NCBI GenBank assembly: GCA_013407085.1
Contig: JACCGJ010018282.1
Span: 1 to 64,000 of the forward strand
Length of the DNA: 64,000 nt
Reading direction: 5' to 3'
Source of the DNA: Atriophallophorus winterbourni
Taxonomy: Eukaryota > Platyhelminthes > Trematoda > Plagiorchiida > Microphallidae
Part shown: positions 43,017-53,988 of the stretch, piece after piece
Layout: every line of letters begins with the position of its first letter
How positions within the stretch are numbered: position 1 is the first letter of the stretch
Program-made: the position numbers and the translations under genes
The notes under the pieces: model-generated
Database searches by the model: none
What the model saw: the letters and a program-made list of their open reading frames with translations, nothing else
What the model was told of the DNA's origin: nothing

Positions 43017-45016
43017 GGTAATCAAGTCAGCAAACAGCTTTATCCAGATTCGCTGTGTAACGGTTTGATTGTGTGAGATAATGTTTTGGATAAATCAATG
43101 TTGAATGAAGTGACTGCGCTGAAATTTGGCGATAAAAATATGCCATCCTATCCTCGTAACTTCGACTGCCCAACTGAGAATAGCGGGGACACAAGCCCCG
43201 AAACCTGATAATTAAATATGATTCGCGTTAACGAATAAAGCCTTTTCTTATATTGTGGTGCTCACACCCCTGTCGAGATGAGATTTTCTATCGATTCGAC
43301 TGAGAGATTCAAGGCAAGATCACCTAGTCCGGATGAACCAGTTCTTTTTATGGAAATTGCGATTCATGCGCATTCAGTGATCTCCGTCGAGGTTGCAGGC
43401 ATCGTATCTTTCTCATTTTGTAAAAGATCAGTGATCACTCCAGCCTTTACCAGACTGCAATTAAGGCGTGGTTTGGCAAGTGGTGATGAGGCATTTTTGA
43501 AACGCGTCACATCCACGCTTGCAAGGAGCCCACAATAACCGTCTTATACTATTTGGTCGTGATAGAAACGTATTATTTTTGCTCAATAGTCTGGAAAAAG
43601 TTTTATCGAAGTGCATATTCAACCTACCCAATGAAAAATTATGCGTGATAACCTCTCGAGAGGCACAAAACATCTCATATGGCTCACCTTTGGGGAGAAC
43701 GGACCATGGTACTATCCTTTTCCAGAAAACACCCCGCTTTCACGAATCGACGATCGCATTAACTGAGATGCCGTGCAGCTTTTAGTTTCGTTGTGCAGCA
43801 TGAATAGACGCGATTTACCATCTTAACTGTCATGATCCTGCTGCTTTTTCCAGATGACGCCAAATTCGCCCTTCTTATAATGGTAATTCGTTGAGTGATC
43901 GAGATCATAATTTAGCCAGAACAGTGTGACCTTTCTCTGAACTATAGCAAACTTCATCTGTTGTTTACTGCATTTGGCAAAACTAGTGACTAGCGATAGT
44001 GGGATGCTAGATTTCATTTTCGTTCAAAGGGTTATGGGCTCATATACATTAGTTAATGTTGAGTTTGAATGGGCGGCGCAGTAACTAATTTGCGCAACGA
44101 GCTAGAGCACTTTAGACTCAAACTTGCCTTGAGGTGTATTTATGGTATGGTATGAAAGCAAAAGCCTGATCCAGGCAAATTGCCGCACAGTCAGACTGCA
44201 CGTGTGCAATATTACTGTCAGGTTGCCCAGGTCTTTACAGATATGAGAGATTGACAATAAGGGAGGTATTTATTCATTTGTCTGCCCCCATTTAGAATAC
44301 TGCATCCACGCCAGGTGTTCTTTCTATCAGAAAAAACAACTGCTGGAAGATGTCCTAAAGGATGCTGGCACCGAGGGATGACAAAATTTTTTCTCAAACG
44401 GCAAACATTCCAAGTACAAAGAATGTATGTATGTATGAAAGCGCAAGCCTGATCCAGGCAAAGTGCCACACAGTCATAGACTGCACGTAAGCTAAGATAC
44501 TGTCAGGTTGCCAAACCCTTTTAAAGCATACACTATGATAAATTGTTGATCGATACAAAACCTCTACAACGCGAAATCATCACATTCCTATTTCGGATTT
44601 ACACTCACAACTGCATCGTTGTAAGCATGGTCAGACTGATTTAGGGGAAACAAGATACCGACATTTTTGAGCATTAGCGTTTAGAAGCGCAGCATAAGAA
44701 TGATGATCGTTTGGTAAAGTGTGAAACAGAATTGAACGCGGAATGTATCAAAGCAAAAGCCTGATGCATACAAACTGCCGCGATGTAATAGACTGCATAT
44801 AGGCTAAAAGCGTCAGGTTATCTAGGCCTCGAAATATGAGAAATGAAAATTGAAACGGTATTGAGACACTAGTGAGTTTTCGCATGCAGCCCACTACCAG
44901 TGGGAAATCATGGTGTTAGCTGTACAGAACAGAAGTATTGCATGGTTGCACATCCGTACAGAGAAGCGGAATAAGGAGTCATCTGACACAATCACAGTTG
45001 TCCAACGCAGCCTGGA
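43017..45016 (+). repeat. Tandem duplication, copy 1 (~2.0 kb)
   Basis: From 'cggtaatcaagtcagcaaac' to 'tccaacgcagcctgga', this block is repeated after the gap with scattered substitutions and small indels. It contains several family A cores (44140-44245, 44425-44515, 44745-44990), an AATAAAG-bearing repeat end near 43235 and an 86-codon frame at 43278-43538 that is broken in copy 2. I do not recognise a protein in it. Confidence 0.9.
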
Positions 45017-45036
45017 NNNNNNNNNNNNNNNNNNNN
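45017..45036. other. Assembly gap, 20 N
   Basis: Twenty undetermined bases lie exactly at the junction of the two duplicated blocks. Confidence 1.
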
Positions 45037-47019
45037 TAATCGGTAATCAAGTCAGCAAACGGCTTTATCCAGATTCGCTGTGTAACGGTTTGATTGTGTG
45101 AGATAATGTTTCAGATGAATCAATGTTGAATGAAGTGACTGCGTTGAAATTTGGCGATAAAAAATATGCCGTCCTATCGTTGTAACTTTAACTGCCTAAC
45201 TGAGAGTAGCGGGGTCACAAGCCCCGAAATCTGATAATTAAATATGATTCGCTGAAAATTCGCTTTAACGAATAAAGCCTTTTCTTATATTGTGGTGCTC
45301 ACATCCCCACCCCTGTCAAGATGAGATTTTCTATCAACTCGACTCTGAGATTCAAGGCAAGATCACCTAGTCCGGATGAACCAGTTCTTTTTATGGAAAT
45401 TGCGATTCATATCATGCGCATTCAGTGATCTCCGTCGAGGTTGCAGGCAGCGTATTTTTCTCATTTTGTAAAAGATCAGTGATCACTCCAGCCTTTGCCA
45501 GACTGCAATTAAGGCGCGGTCTGGCAAGTGGGGATGAGACATTTTTGAAACGCGTCCCATCCACATTTGCAAGGAGCTCACAATATCCGTCTTAAACGAT
45601 TTGGTAGTGATATAAACGAATTATTTTTACTCAATAGTCTGGAAAAAGTATTACGTGCATATTCAACCTTCCCAATGAAAAATTATGCGTGATAACCTCT
45701 CGAGAGATACAAAACCTCTCCAATGGCTCACCTTTGAAGTGAAGGGACCATCATACTATCCTTTTCCAGAAAACACCCCGCTTTCACGAATCAACGATCG
45801 CATTAACTGATGCCGTGCAGCTTTTAATTTCGTTGTGCGGCATGAATAAACGCGATTTACCATCTTAACTGTCATGAACCTGCTGCTTATTTCCAGATGT
45901 ATGGTATGGTATGAAAGCACAAGCCTGATCCAGGCAAAGTGCCCCACAGCCAGAGACTGCACGTGGGCTAAGATACTGTCAGGTTGCCCAAGCCTAGACA
46001 GATGACGCCAAATTTGCTCTTCTTCAGTTGAGTGATCGAGGTCATAATTTTTCCACAACAGTGTGACCTTTCTCTGAACTATGGCAAACTTCATCTGTTG
46101 TTTGCTGCATTTGGCAAAATTAGTGACTAGCGGGCTGCTAGATTTCATTTCCGTTCAAACGGTTATGGGCTCATATACATTAGTTACTGTCGAGTTTGAA
46201 TGGGCGGCACAGTACCTAATTTGCGCAACGAGCTAAAGCAGAGCTCTTTAGGCTCAAACCTGCCTTAACGTGTAGAAAGTCGGAGGTATTTATGGTACTA
46301 TAAGCACAAGCCTGATCCAAGCAAAGTTCCGCACAGTCGGAGACTGTACGTGTGCGATATTACTGTCAGGTTGCCCAGGCATAGACAGATATGAGAAGTT
46401 AAGAATAAGGGAGGTGTTTATTCATTTGTCTACTGCATCCAAGCCAGGAGTCCTGATCCAGGCAAACTGCCGCACAGTCATAGACTGCACGTCGGCTAAG
46501 ATACTGTCAGGTTGCCAAAGCCTAGAAAGCATACACTATGATAAATTTTTGACGGATACAAAATCTCTATAACGCGAAATCATCACATTCCTATTTCGGA
46601 TTTACACTCACAACTGCATCGTTGTAAGCATGGCCAGACTGATTTAGTGTAAACAAGATACCGACATTTTTGAGCATTAGCGTTTAGAAGGGCAGCATAA
46701 GAATGATGATCGTTTGGTAAAGTGTGAAGCAGAATTAAACGCGGAATGTATCAAAGCAAAAGCCTGATGCATACAAACTGCCGCAATGTAATAGACTGCA
46801 TATAGGCTAAAAGCGTCAGGTTATCTAGGCCTCGGAATATGAGAAATGAAAATTGAAACGGTATTGAGACACTAGTGAGTTTTCGCATGCAGCCCACTAC
46901 CAGTGGGAAATCATGGTGTTAGCTGTACAGAACAGAAGTATTGCATGGTTGCACATCCGTACAGAGAAGCGGAATAAGGAGTCATCAGACACAATCACAG
47001 TTGTCCAACGCAGCCTGGA
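45037..47019 (+). repeat. Tandem duplication, copy 2 (~2.0 kb)
   Basis: Begins 'taatcggtaatcaagtcagc' and ends 'tccaacgcagcctgga', matching copy 1 end to end. It differs by substitutions, short indels, a 105-bp family A insertion at 45900-46004, and the loss of about 100 bp around 46440 relative to copy 1 (44290-44440). Confidence 0.9.
45900..46004 (+). repeat. Family A core, insertion with empty site in copy 1
   Basis: Copy 1 of the duplication reads 'ttccagatgacgccaaat'. Copy 2 reads 'ttccagatg', then 105 bp (tatggtatggtatgaaagca ... gcctagacagatg), then 'acgccaaat'. The duplicated CAGATG marks the insertion. This gives the exact unit: a short tandem 5' end, then AAAGCACAAGCC, to GCCTAGACAG. 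Confidence 0.9.
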
Positions 47020-47475
47020 TACCACAAAATTACCTACGTGTGCAATCGTGCACTATTTCAGCAGAGCGAAGGTAACCCCGTGAAAAGGTGATTTACTACC
47101 GGTAGCGACCTGAATGCCGAAACATGTTGAAGTACAGCTGCCATTTACTCATCTGTCTAGGGTTAGGCAACCTGGGGGCATCTATGATATGCCAAGAAAA
47201 CGAAAGCCTGATCCAGGCAGTGGCGCAGAGTTATAGACTGCACATGGGCTGAGATACTGTCAGGATATCCGGGCCTAGACAGACGCGGGAAAGAAAAGAG
47301 AACAGGAAATGGTAGTGTGACTCCAGACGGTATCAGCATGTAGCTCACTACTAGTGTCCGATCAACTTATCACGGTTAGCCACACGGCACAAGAGTATTG
47401 TACGATTGCACATCGTCTCTGACTGTACGGCACTGTGCATTGGCCCAGTCTTGTGCTTTCTTACATAAACATATA
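47020..47475. repeat. Cluster of three family A copies in alternating orientation
   Basis: A diverged minus-strand copy (47025-47185, 'gtgcaatcgtgcactatttc', 'taggcaacctgggggcatc') is followed by a plus-strand long copy (47185-47412, 'gaaagcctgatccaggcag', 'tgtacgattgcacatc'). A minus-strand end piece follows (47413-47470, 'gtctctgactgtacggcact', 'cagtcttgtgctttcttaca'). Confidence 0.7.
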
Positions 47476-47479
47476 TCCG

Positions 47480-48025
47480 ACCTGCGTTGAACACAATGCA
47501 TTGGGATGTGAAAAATCATTTATCGGAGACAACTGGCCAACCAGATTGTATGTACGGAACTGTCCAGTCATCAAGAAACACAAGCGGGCATCGAATGTTT
47601 CGTTCAATACTCTGAAAAACGAAAATGCATGCAACCAATTTGCATTGAAATTAGCTACGAGTGCCTATTAATTCCAAAATCTCAGATTGTCAATACATTG
47701 GTATACGTATCCTGTTGCGTGAGCATTGTGTAAGAAAACGGAATATAACCTTGCTAAGATTGATAGATCCGAGCCTAAAGTATAGTGTCAAGCATCAGTG
47801 ATAACATGTGATACTACAAAAATACATGCCACGTATTATCGTGAAAAAATAATTAAATTTTGGTAATAGCATTGATGTACTCGCACGCTGAAGATAAATG
47901 TCAACCTTAGCTGTAGCTCAGATGAGCACAAATGTCAGAATTAATGTATTACGCCTCCCAATTTTGAAACTTTTACAAATGAGCTCTTGTAGGATTCAAG
48001 CAACAAGACGTTGGCAACCAAAAAA
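47480..48025. other. No gene recognised
   Basis: Short frames only, between the repeat cluster and the RPL21 3' end. Confidence 0.4.
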
Positions 48026-48026
48026 G

Positions 48027-48032
48027 TTTATT
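48027..48032 (-). terminator. RPL21 polyadenylation signal AATAAA
   Basis: AATAAA on the minus strand begins five bases after the RPL21 stop codon. The 3' untranslated region must therefore be extremely short. Confidence 0.7.
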
Positions 48033-48037
48033 ACACA

Positions 48038-48578
48038 TTAAACAAGTAATTCATATGGGAGCGGATGAACTGTGACCACTTTATTGTTCTTGGTTTTCAC
48101 AATATGAGCTGGACGAGGTTGTTCAGGCTGTGAAAAATGAATCAAAATGCAACATTACCTGACGTTTTAGCGTGAACTTTTTGCCAGAAATTCTCGCTTC
48201 TTTACGCTTCTGGTCATTTTCCTTGACTCGCTGCAAGAAATCCTGTCTGCATTTACTTGGTTTTACGTGCTCGATCCGTACATTGATACGTTTCGGAAGG
48301 ATGCGTTTTCTAGAAAATGATAGAAATTTAGCTTACCCAACACGTTTATTAACGATGACACCAAGGGCATGAGGAGTCACATTGTAGACGCGTCCTGTCC
48401 TACCATGGTAGCTTTTATGAGGCATTCCCTTTTGCACACCACCATCACCTTTGATATCGACAATATCACCTCGGCGATAGACGCGCATATACACAGACAT
48501 TGGTAACACGCCATGACGCCTAAATGAACGTGAGAACAAATGTCGTGTTCCTCTACGATATCCCTTCGTGTTAGTCAT
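48038..48578 (-). CDS. RPL21: 60S ribosomal protein L21 (eL21), three exons
   Basis: A large-subunit ribosomal protein. Exon 1 is 48337-48578 (242 nt), from [19 protein letters not shown] through 'GVIVNKRV'. Exon 2 is 48159-48309 (151 nt): [20 protein letters not shown] through '[13 protein letters not shown]' to 'KKFTLKRQ'. Exon 3 is 48038-48127 (90 nt): [16 protein letters not shown] to 'HPLPYELLV' and TAA. Introns are GTAAGC...TTCTAG (48310-48336, 27 nt) and GTAATG...TCACAG (48128-48158, 31 nt). The sum of 483 nt gives 160 aa, the same as human RPL21, and the family blocks [27 protein letters not shown] and RINVRIEH are intact. The compact structure and near-immediate AATAAA indicate a tight, functional gene, not a processed copy. 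Confidence 0.96.
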
Positions 48579-48780
48579 GTTAAAAGATGTGTTGAAAAGT
48601 CGCCTTCAAAAGTTAGTATAGCAAAACAAACAATAATAATTTATATATAATATAATGTATAATATATATAATTTATATTTGAATTATCGAATTCCAAATT
48701 GTTATTTTAATCATAATCACAGGTTACTGGAAACTCTAAAAGTTTTATGTTTACTATATTTAATGTTCAGTTCAGTTCAG
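48579..48780. other. RPL21 5' flank
   Basis: A strongly AT-rich stretch (48636-48720) upstream of RPL21 on the minus strand. The promoter presumably lies here, but no defined motif is evident. Confidence 0.35.
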
Positions 48781-48794
48781 TTTGCACAGGACAG

Positions 48795-49100
48795 TATGTG
48801 GCTGACAAGCCAATCGAGCGTCCAGAATTTCTTTCGGTGGAAAGCTGCGGAGAAGCGCCCACCACTGCCAAAGGGTCAATCCTTTTCCTCCGTGTGGAAC
48901 CTCTGATGGTCGTAGGACTAGGAGAATGTAGTTGGAGGAGCACCGCGCTATAATCGATGCACTGCCAAAAGGTAATTTTCTTTCTTCTCTGTTTGCAATC
49001 TCTGATGATCGCGGTGCCAGGCGCTGTAGTAGTAGGATAGTAGTAGGACAGCAACGCGCAATAATCGATGCTGGAAAAAAGAAAAGGCAGTTTCTCCTCA
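48795..49100. repeat. Repeat with internal ~110-bp tandem units
   Basis: The first part matches 33740-33830. Then a unit containing 'cctctgatggtcgtaggact', 'gcgctataatcgatgcactg' is followed by a related unit ('tctctgatgatcgcggtgcc', 'gcgcaataatcgatgctgg'). Frames on both strands are open for ~110-120 codons, but this reflects the repeat rather than a known protein. Confidence 0.55.
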
Positions 49101-49205
49101 CCAGCACGGTGAGAGGTCAGCTGATGGAGAATCAAGAATAGGAAGATGCTCTAAAATTGCTACAGTGAATAGCGAGCAAAATGGAGGACAACCTAAGCAT
49201 GGTAA

Positions 49206-49826
49206 TCATGGGATGTAATCAGAGAATAACTTACCCCAGTCACGGTCTAAACCCTGCTTGAAAGTTGAGACGGAACTACAGGAGATAAGTTCTTCAGGGT
49301 GCTTGTTCCAGAAGTTGACCATCCTGAAGCTGAAAAAGTTTTTCCTAGAATCTAGTCGACATCGTTCCTTAGCGAGCTTGAGTGCGTGTCCGCGAGTGCC
49401 CAGCTTAGGACTTAAGGTAAAGATGTCATCTGGATTAACGCCGCTTAAGCCCTTTAAGATCTTAAAGGTTTCAATCAAATCACCTCTCAAACGACGACGC
49501 TTAAGAGAGAAAAGACCCAGAGCCCAAAGGCGATCAGCATAACTTTTCCCACGCTGACCCTCAATCATGCGTGTTGCTAGTCGCTGGACGCTTTCAAGTC
49601 GAATGATATCCTTCTGGTAGTGAGGACACCACGCCTGGACACAATATTCCAAATGTGGCCTGACTAACGCCTTGTAAAGTGGCAGGAACACGTCGGGACT
49701 TCTGCTGGAAAGCACCGACTTCAACCGACTCCAATGTAATAGTTCAAGTTCAAGTTGCACAGGGCTGAAGGTGGCTAAAACCCAATCACGCGACCAGATT
49801 TCCTCCGACGGTATGCGGTTCAGCAC
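49206..49826 (-). mobile_element. CR1-like LINE, C-terminal pol fragment
   Basis: An uninterrupted 206-codon frame covers the region after the RT core: 'LYKALVRPHLEYCVQAWCPH', 'DIIRLESVQRLATRMIEGQR', 'LKRRRLRGDLIETFKILKGL', 'GTRGHALKLAKERCRLDSRK', 'FFSFRMVNFWNKHPEELI'. It is the best preserved CR1-like fragment here and belongs to a subfamily different from those at 5.8 and 8 kb. No RT core or endonuclease remains upstream (49830 onward). Confidence 0.85.
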
Positions 49827-49849
49827 CCGGCATTTCGATATCGAGTATA

Positions 49850-51020
49850 CAGTTCTTACTTTTCACACGTTCTTGTTTCCGAATATCTGGAGTGTAAGGT
49901 AGGGTTTCTCTTCATAAAGGATCATAATCCTAGAACTCGGCTAACGTAATGTGAGCTGACAACTTAACGAACCCCAAAGTTATTCAATTTGGTGCAGCAT
50001 TTGATTGCGGCGAACAACTTGATAGGAACTGTTCTCAAGTGGAGCAATGAATGCATCAGTTCAACTTCAAAATGGAACCGATTTGATGTGAAGGGAATGG
50101 AGTTGCTAACTGTCCAAGTCACTAAAAACCTGGAAAGCTTGTAAGTCCATTTTGATAGCAGTTACTTTGCTCCATAAAATTTCTTCCCTCTGACAGAAGA
50201 CAAGAGAATACGTGGTTTTCTTTTTAGTGAGGAATGTCCCTTTGAGAGCACGGTTTATGTTTATTAATTGAAATACTAGTGATAATCATTGTTATATGAT
50301 GTATTGCAGATAAGAACTAAGAACAATTATGTAGCACATTGCGATTGGCTACGACTTGATGGACTTTGCAAACCGTAAACCCAGTTACATTTATACCTAC
50401 GCAGTATTTAAACATGCTCATATCGTTCGATAATTGAAAACCAAGTTAATTTTTACCAGCCATAACTTTCCATTAGTTAAGTGATAATTTATGCTTGTTA
50501 AAGATTCTTTTAATTGGAAATATCGTCTTAATTTTGAGATGTTTGAACTAGAAACGTCTTCGCTGTTGGGTGTGAACTGCTAAAGAAAGTATTACTTAAC
50601 ATATTTTCTATGAATAATGGCGTTGAACACTCTATGATCACATCAGGTGATTAAAATAAATAAATTATTGATTAGTCATAACTAATACTCATACATGCCC
50701 CAAAATAAGCGTCTATGTCTCGATCTTTAAATCGGTATTAAAATATTGCAGCTTGTTTTGCGCAAATTTCAATTCTTAAATCAATTTCCCGTCCACGTTT
50801 GATTGCTTTTCAAATCTAAGTGCGATGAATTGTTTACCTCATCTCACATTTCGGTTCACAAGTGCAAAACAAATATTAAACTTGATTGAAAAAACAGCTG
50901 ACGTAATCGCTGTCGAAAATTAATTCGACATGCTTCTATATTTCAAGCTCCAATTTATGACAAAGTCTGACGATGTCACCCTTGCCATCAATATTAAAGA
51001 TCGGAAGATTTGTCAGTACT
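49850..51020. other. No gene recognised
   Basis: AT-rich sequence with no frame above about 60 codons and no recognised repeats. Confidence 0.4.
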
Positions 51021-51240
51021 TTAGTCCCTCGTTATTAAGCGAAAACCTATTCCTCGTTCTACGCAAAGATATGTAGAAGTAAGAAGAATGTACAGGAAAA
51101 TGAAGATTGTATTGAAGTAGCCAGAACGTGTATAAAGGTACATAGGAGCAGCCACGTAGCACACTTGTACGGGAAAAATATCAACGTCAATTGTTTTTAG
51201 CTCTTTCAGCAAAACAGTTGTTACACAAACACCCTCCAAA
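51021..51240 (-). repeat. LTR-like repeat, relative of 30150-30365
   Basis: Diverged second copy of the sequence described at 30150. It lies about 400 bp before 'aaactggtgagcccgaagaa' (51630), which looks like the junction between an LTR end and a primer-binding site (TGGTGAGCCCG). This region may thus be part of the 5' LTR of the CsRn1-like element that follows. Confidence 0.4.
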
Positions 51241-52360
51241 AAGATTCGTCAGAGGAGACTTTATGGCAGACAAATGTCTATGCACATTTATTACAGTACA
51301 TATCTATTTACTCCAACTTTCGTTAACATGTAATTCGAAAATGTTTCTGCAGCACATGTATATCGATTGACCTTTGTCTTCCGGACAGTTTCAAAAAATC
51401 AAATGGCGTGACACACATAAAGAAGTAAATACTAAGAGCAACGAACAAGTGGATATCGAAGACAAAAACATTAACAGGCGGCGAACTACAATTGTACTGC
51501 ATAACGCCGTCACGCCAGAAAAGATAGGATTCGAAATACGAGCGTTGTTCTGTGAGCCAAGACGAGAGGTTCATAAGACAAAGCCGCCGCTGGAACGCAG
51601 TTGTTAGAAAACACCCCTAGAGCACAATAAAACTGGTGAGCCCGAAGAAGAACACATGCTGAGTTTGTTCATGATCGTTTGACGATTTTACATGGCATCA
51701 ACATTTCCATGCCATACCGCACATGAGTGTGCTTTGAAGAGATTCTAACACGGTGACTATTAGCACGATCGCATTCACTATTTTCTAGTTCTGCATTCAA
51801 AATCCAGAGCTGCGGTTTATGCACGAAGAATCTGACTTCGGGTTAAATCGTCTAACACAATTAATGTTTTCATACCTTTTGTTTTTGAAACGTTTTAACA
51901 TGTCGCGATGTAAACGAAGGACGTTTGATGCCCCGCACGCTTTAAATGCTGCGCAATATTTTCATTTCGAAGGATGGGGAATTTGCTGCGCCGGTCAAAA
52001 AATGCGAAAGAAAACCTATACATGGAGGTTTAAAAATCGTGCAGCCTGACTTTTTACCAACTTAAATCACAACTCTTAATGCCTGCAGACGAAACCAAAG
52101 CTGTTTTGGATTTGAATGTGACTTACAATCGCAAAGTTCCCCATCATAGTTTGACGTCTCTCTTTGTATTAAAAATTTGTGTTGAAACTAATTTGATTAG
52201 CTGAAAATTCGTTTTCACGAATAAAGTTTTCTTCTTCTTCTTAGTTAAGCACAAGATCCATCATGTTATTAGCTCACTAACATGCGAATCAATGACCCTA
52301 GTTCAAGATATTTTGTTGCAAAAATCTATGTACTCAAGATGAACTAGAATCAGCACTGAG
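51241..52360. other. Probable LTR-element leader; no gene recognised
   Basis: Frames of 76-83 codons occur at 51374 and 51819 without recognisable domains. 'ttttcacgaataaagttttc' at 52210 resembles the AATAAAG-bearing repeat end at 43230 and 45268. A (TTC)n run follows at 52228. Confidence 0.35.
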
Positions 52361-53985
52361 CACGTGACTCACAGAGTTCAAACGACTCCGTATTCAGGGG
52401 GTTTTGACATAGAAATTGTGTGGGGATCGGACTCCAGCCTAACTACTCAGAAGCATGCTAGTATTTTTCAGCAGCACATGATCGAAAAGCGCTTATTGAA
52501 ACAGCTCTTTCTGCAACGTCTCCAAGTGCATGTTCACAAATATTGGCTAACGTTGTAGACATGAGTGGTATAAAACCTATAGTGGAAATGACGGATAAGA
52601 TCGTCGAGATAAGGCAACACACTGTATGCACGTTGATGAAGACGTTTCCAGCTGACGACCACCACAGTTGTGCCATCCGCAGTTTGGAAAATCGGCTCAA
52701 CAGGATTATGAGTGATAAGAGTCCCTTGAGGAATCGCAGTGCAAATAAACTAGGTTCCTGCTAGTACCACGCGCGCTCCGGAAGTAGAGCACGAAAGTGT
52801 TCTAAGCCGTGCTATTTTCAGAAATCGGGAAACTCGAATGCCGGGTCGCGAAGACTGGAATTTGTCATAAGGGTTGCTTCTTTTATGTAGGAGATGGTAA
52901 CACAAACATGAAGTTTCTCGTCAATACTGGAGCTGAGATAAGAGTGATACCTCCACGGTCACAAAGCAGAAACAAAATATCTAGTATCCTGTTACGCGCA
53001 GTCAGTGATAAAGCTATACTTACATATGGTAAAAGACTCCTCACTCTCAATTTAGGCCTTCGGAAACTTATCAATTGGGTTTTTACTATGACCGACGTTC
53101 CGAGTCCTATACTGGGATTGAATATATTCCAACATCACAGTATAGTGGTAGACCAATGGCGGTGCAATCTGATAGATGGCATAACGAACCTGACAATAAA
53201 CGACTCACAAACTGCATTTTCGTCTCTCACCATCAAGAGCGATATAAAACATTTGAGCCTATAGTACAAAAAGCTAATAGAGTCGGTCATTGATATCGCA
53301 ATTCCTAACTACCAGATGCCAGATGTAAAGCATGACGTCAACCACAAGATCATATCTACAGGGAACACGTGCTTCAGTTAAACGCAAGAGGTTAGCCCGG
53401 ATTAGCTTAAAACGCCAAATGCGAATTCATGCATTTGTTGCAAACGCGATTTATCCGCCCTTCCAGCAGTACGTGTCCGAGTCCACTGCACATGGTTCCT
53501 GAGAAGACAGACAACGACTGGAGACAATGCGAGCATATTGAGCTCAGAATAAGCTCACAAACCCGGATGGTTTAACAATTCCGTATTTGCTTGATTTCTC
53601 TATGTATCTGCATCATAAGCCAGTGTTCAGCAAAATAGATCTAGTTCGTGTGTATCACAAAATTCCGGTTCACCCAGCGGACAAAATTACAGTAACCACA
53701 CCATTTAGTCTATTCAGGTTTTTCGCATGTTCTTCAGACTGCACAACGCCGCGCAAACGTTCTAACGTTTCATGTACTTGGTTATGCATGGATTAAATTT
53801 CATCTCCAGTGACATATACGACATCCTGGTTGCTAATCGTTTTCACGATGAACACCTACAACACTTCAAAACAACTGTTCAAACGATTACGTCAATATCG
53901 AATGGTCATCAATGTAAATGTGATTTTCACATTTAAGTTCCGTAATTATATGGCCTGTCTAGACTCCCTATTTTGTGCTCCCAAC
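52360..53985 (+). mobile_element. CsRn1-like Ty3 element, gag to RT, broken
   Basis: The order of domains is gag, protease, RT. At 52543-52640 a capsid end ('ANVVDMSGIKPIVEMTDKIV') resembles CsRn1-type gag. At 52800-52860 the cysteine-rich motif (CYFQKSGN...) appears in a shifted frame. At 52809-53264 is the protease with 'MKFLVNTGAEIRVIPP' and 'PSPILGLNIF'. At 53587-53796 is the RT start ('PVFSKIDLVRVYHKIPVHPA'), and at 53800-53940 'DIYDILVANRFHDEHLQHFK' and 'KRLRQYRMVINVN'. The protease active-site Asp is replaced by Asn (VNTG), and the RT catalytic YLDD equivalent is decayed (IYDD-like SDIYDILVA). The element breaks off at the RTE LINE inserted at 53989, so RNase H and integrase are missing. 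Confidence 0.75.
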
Positions 53986-53988
53986 AAA

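Noticed and set aside
43278..43538. 86-codon frame MRFSIDSTERFKARSPSPDE...
   Set aside because: The frame is disrupted by an indel in the second duplicate (45320-45590) and matches no known family.
48767..49141. Open frames of 111-122 codons resembling short secreted-like peptides
   Set aside because: They fall in a repeat with internal tandem units, and part recurs at 33.7 kb without the frame.
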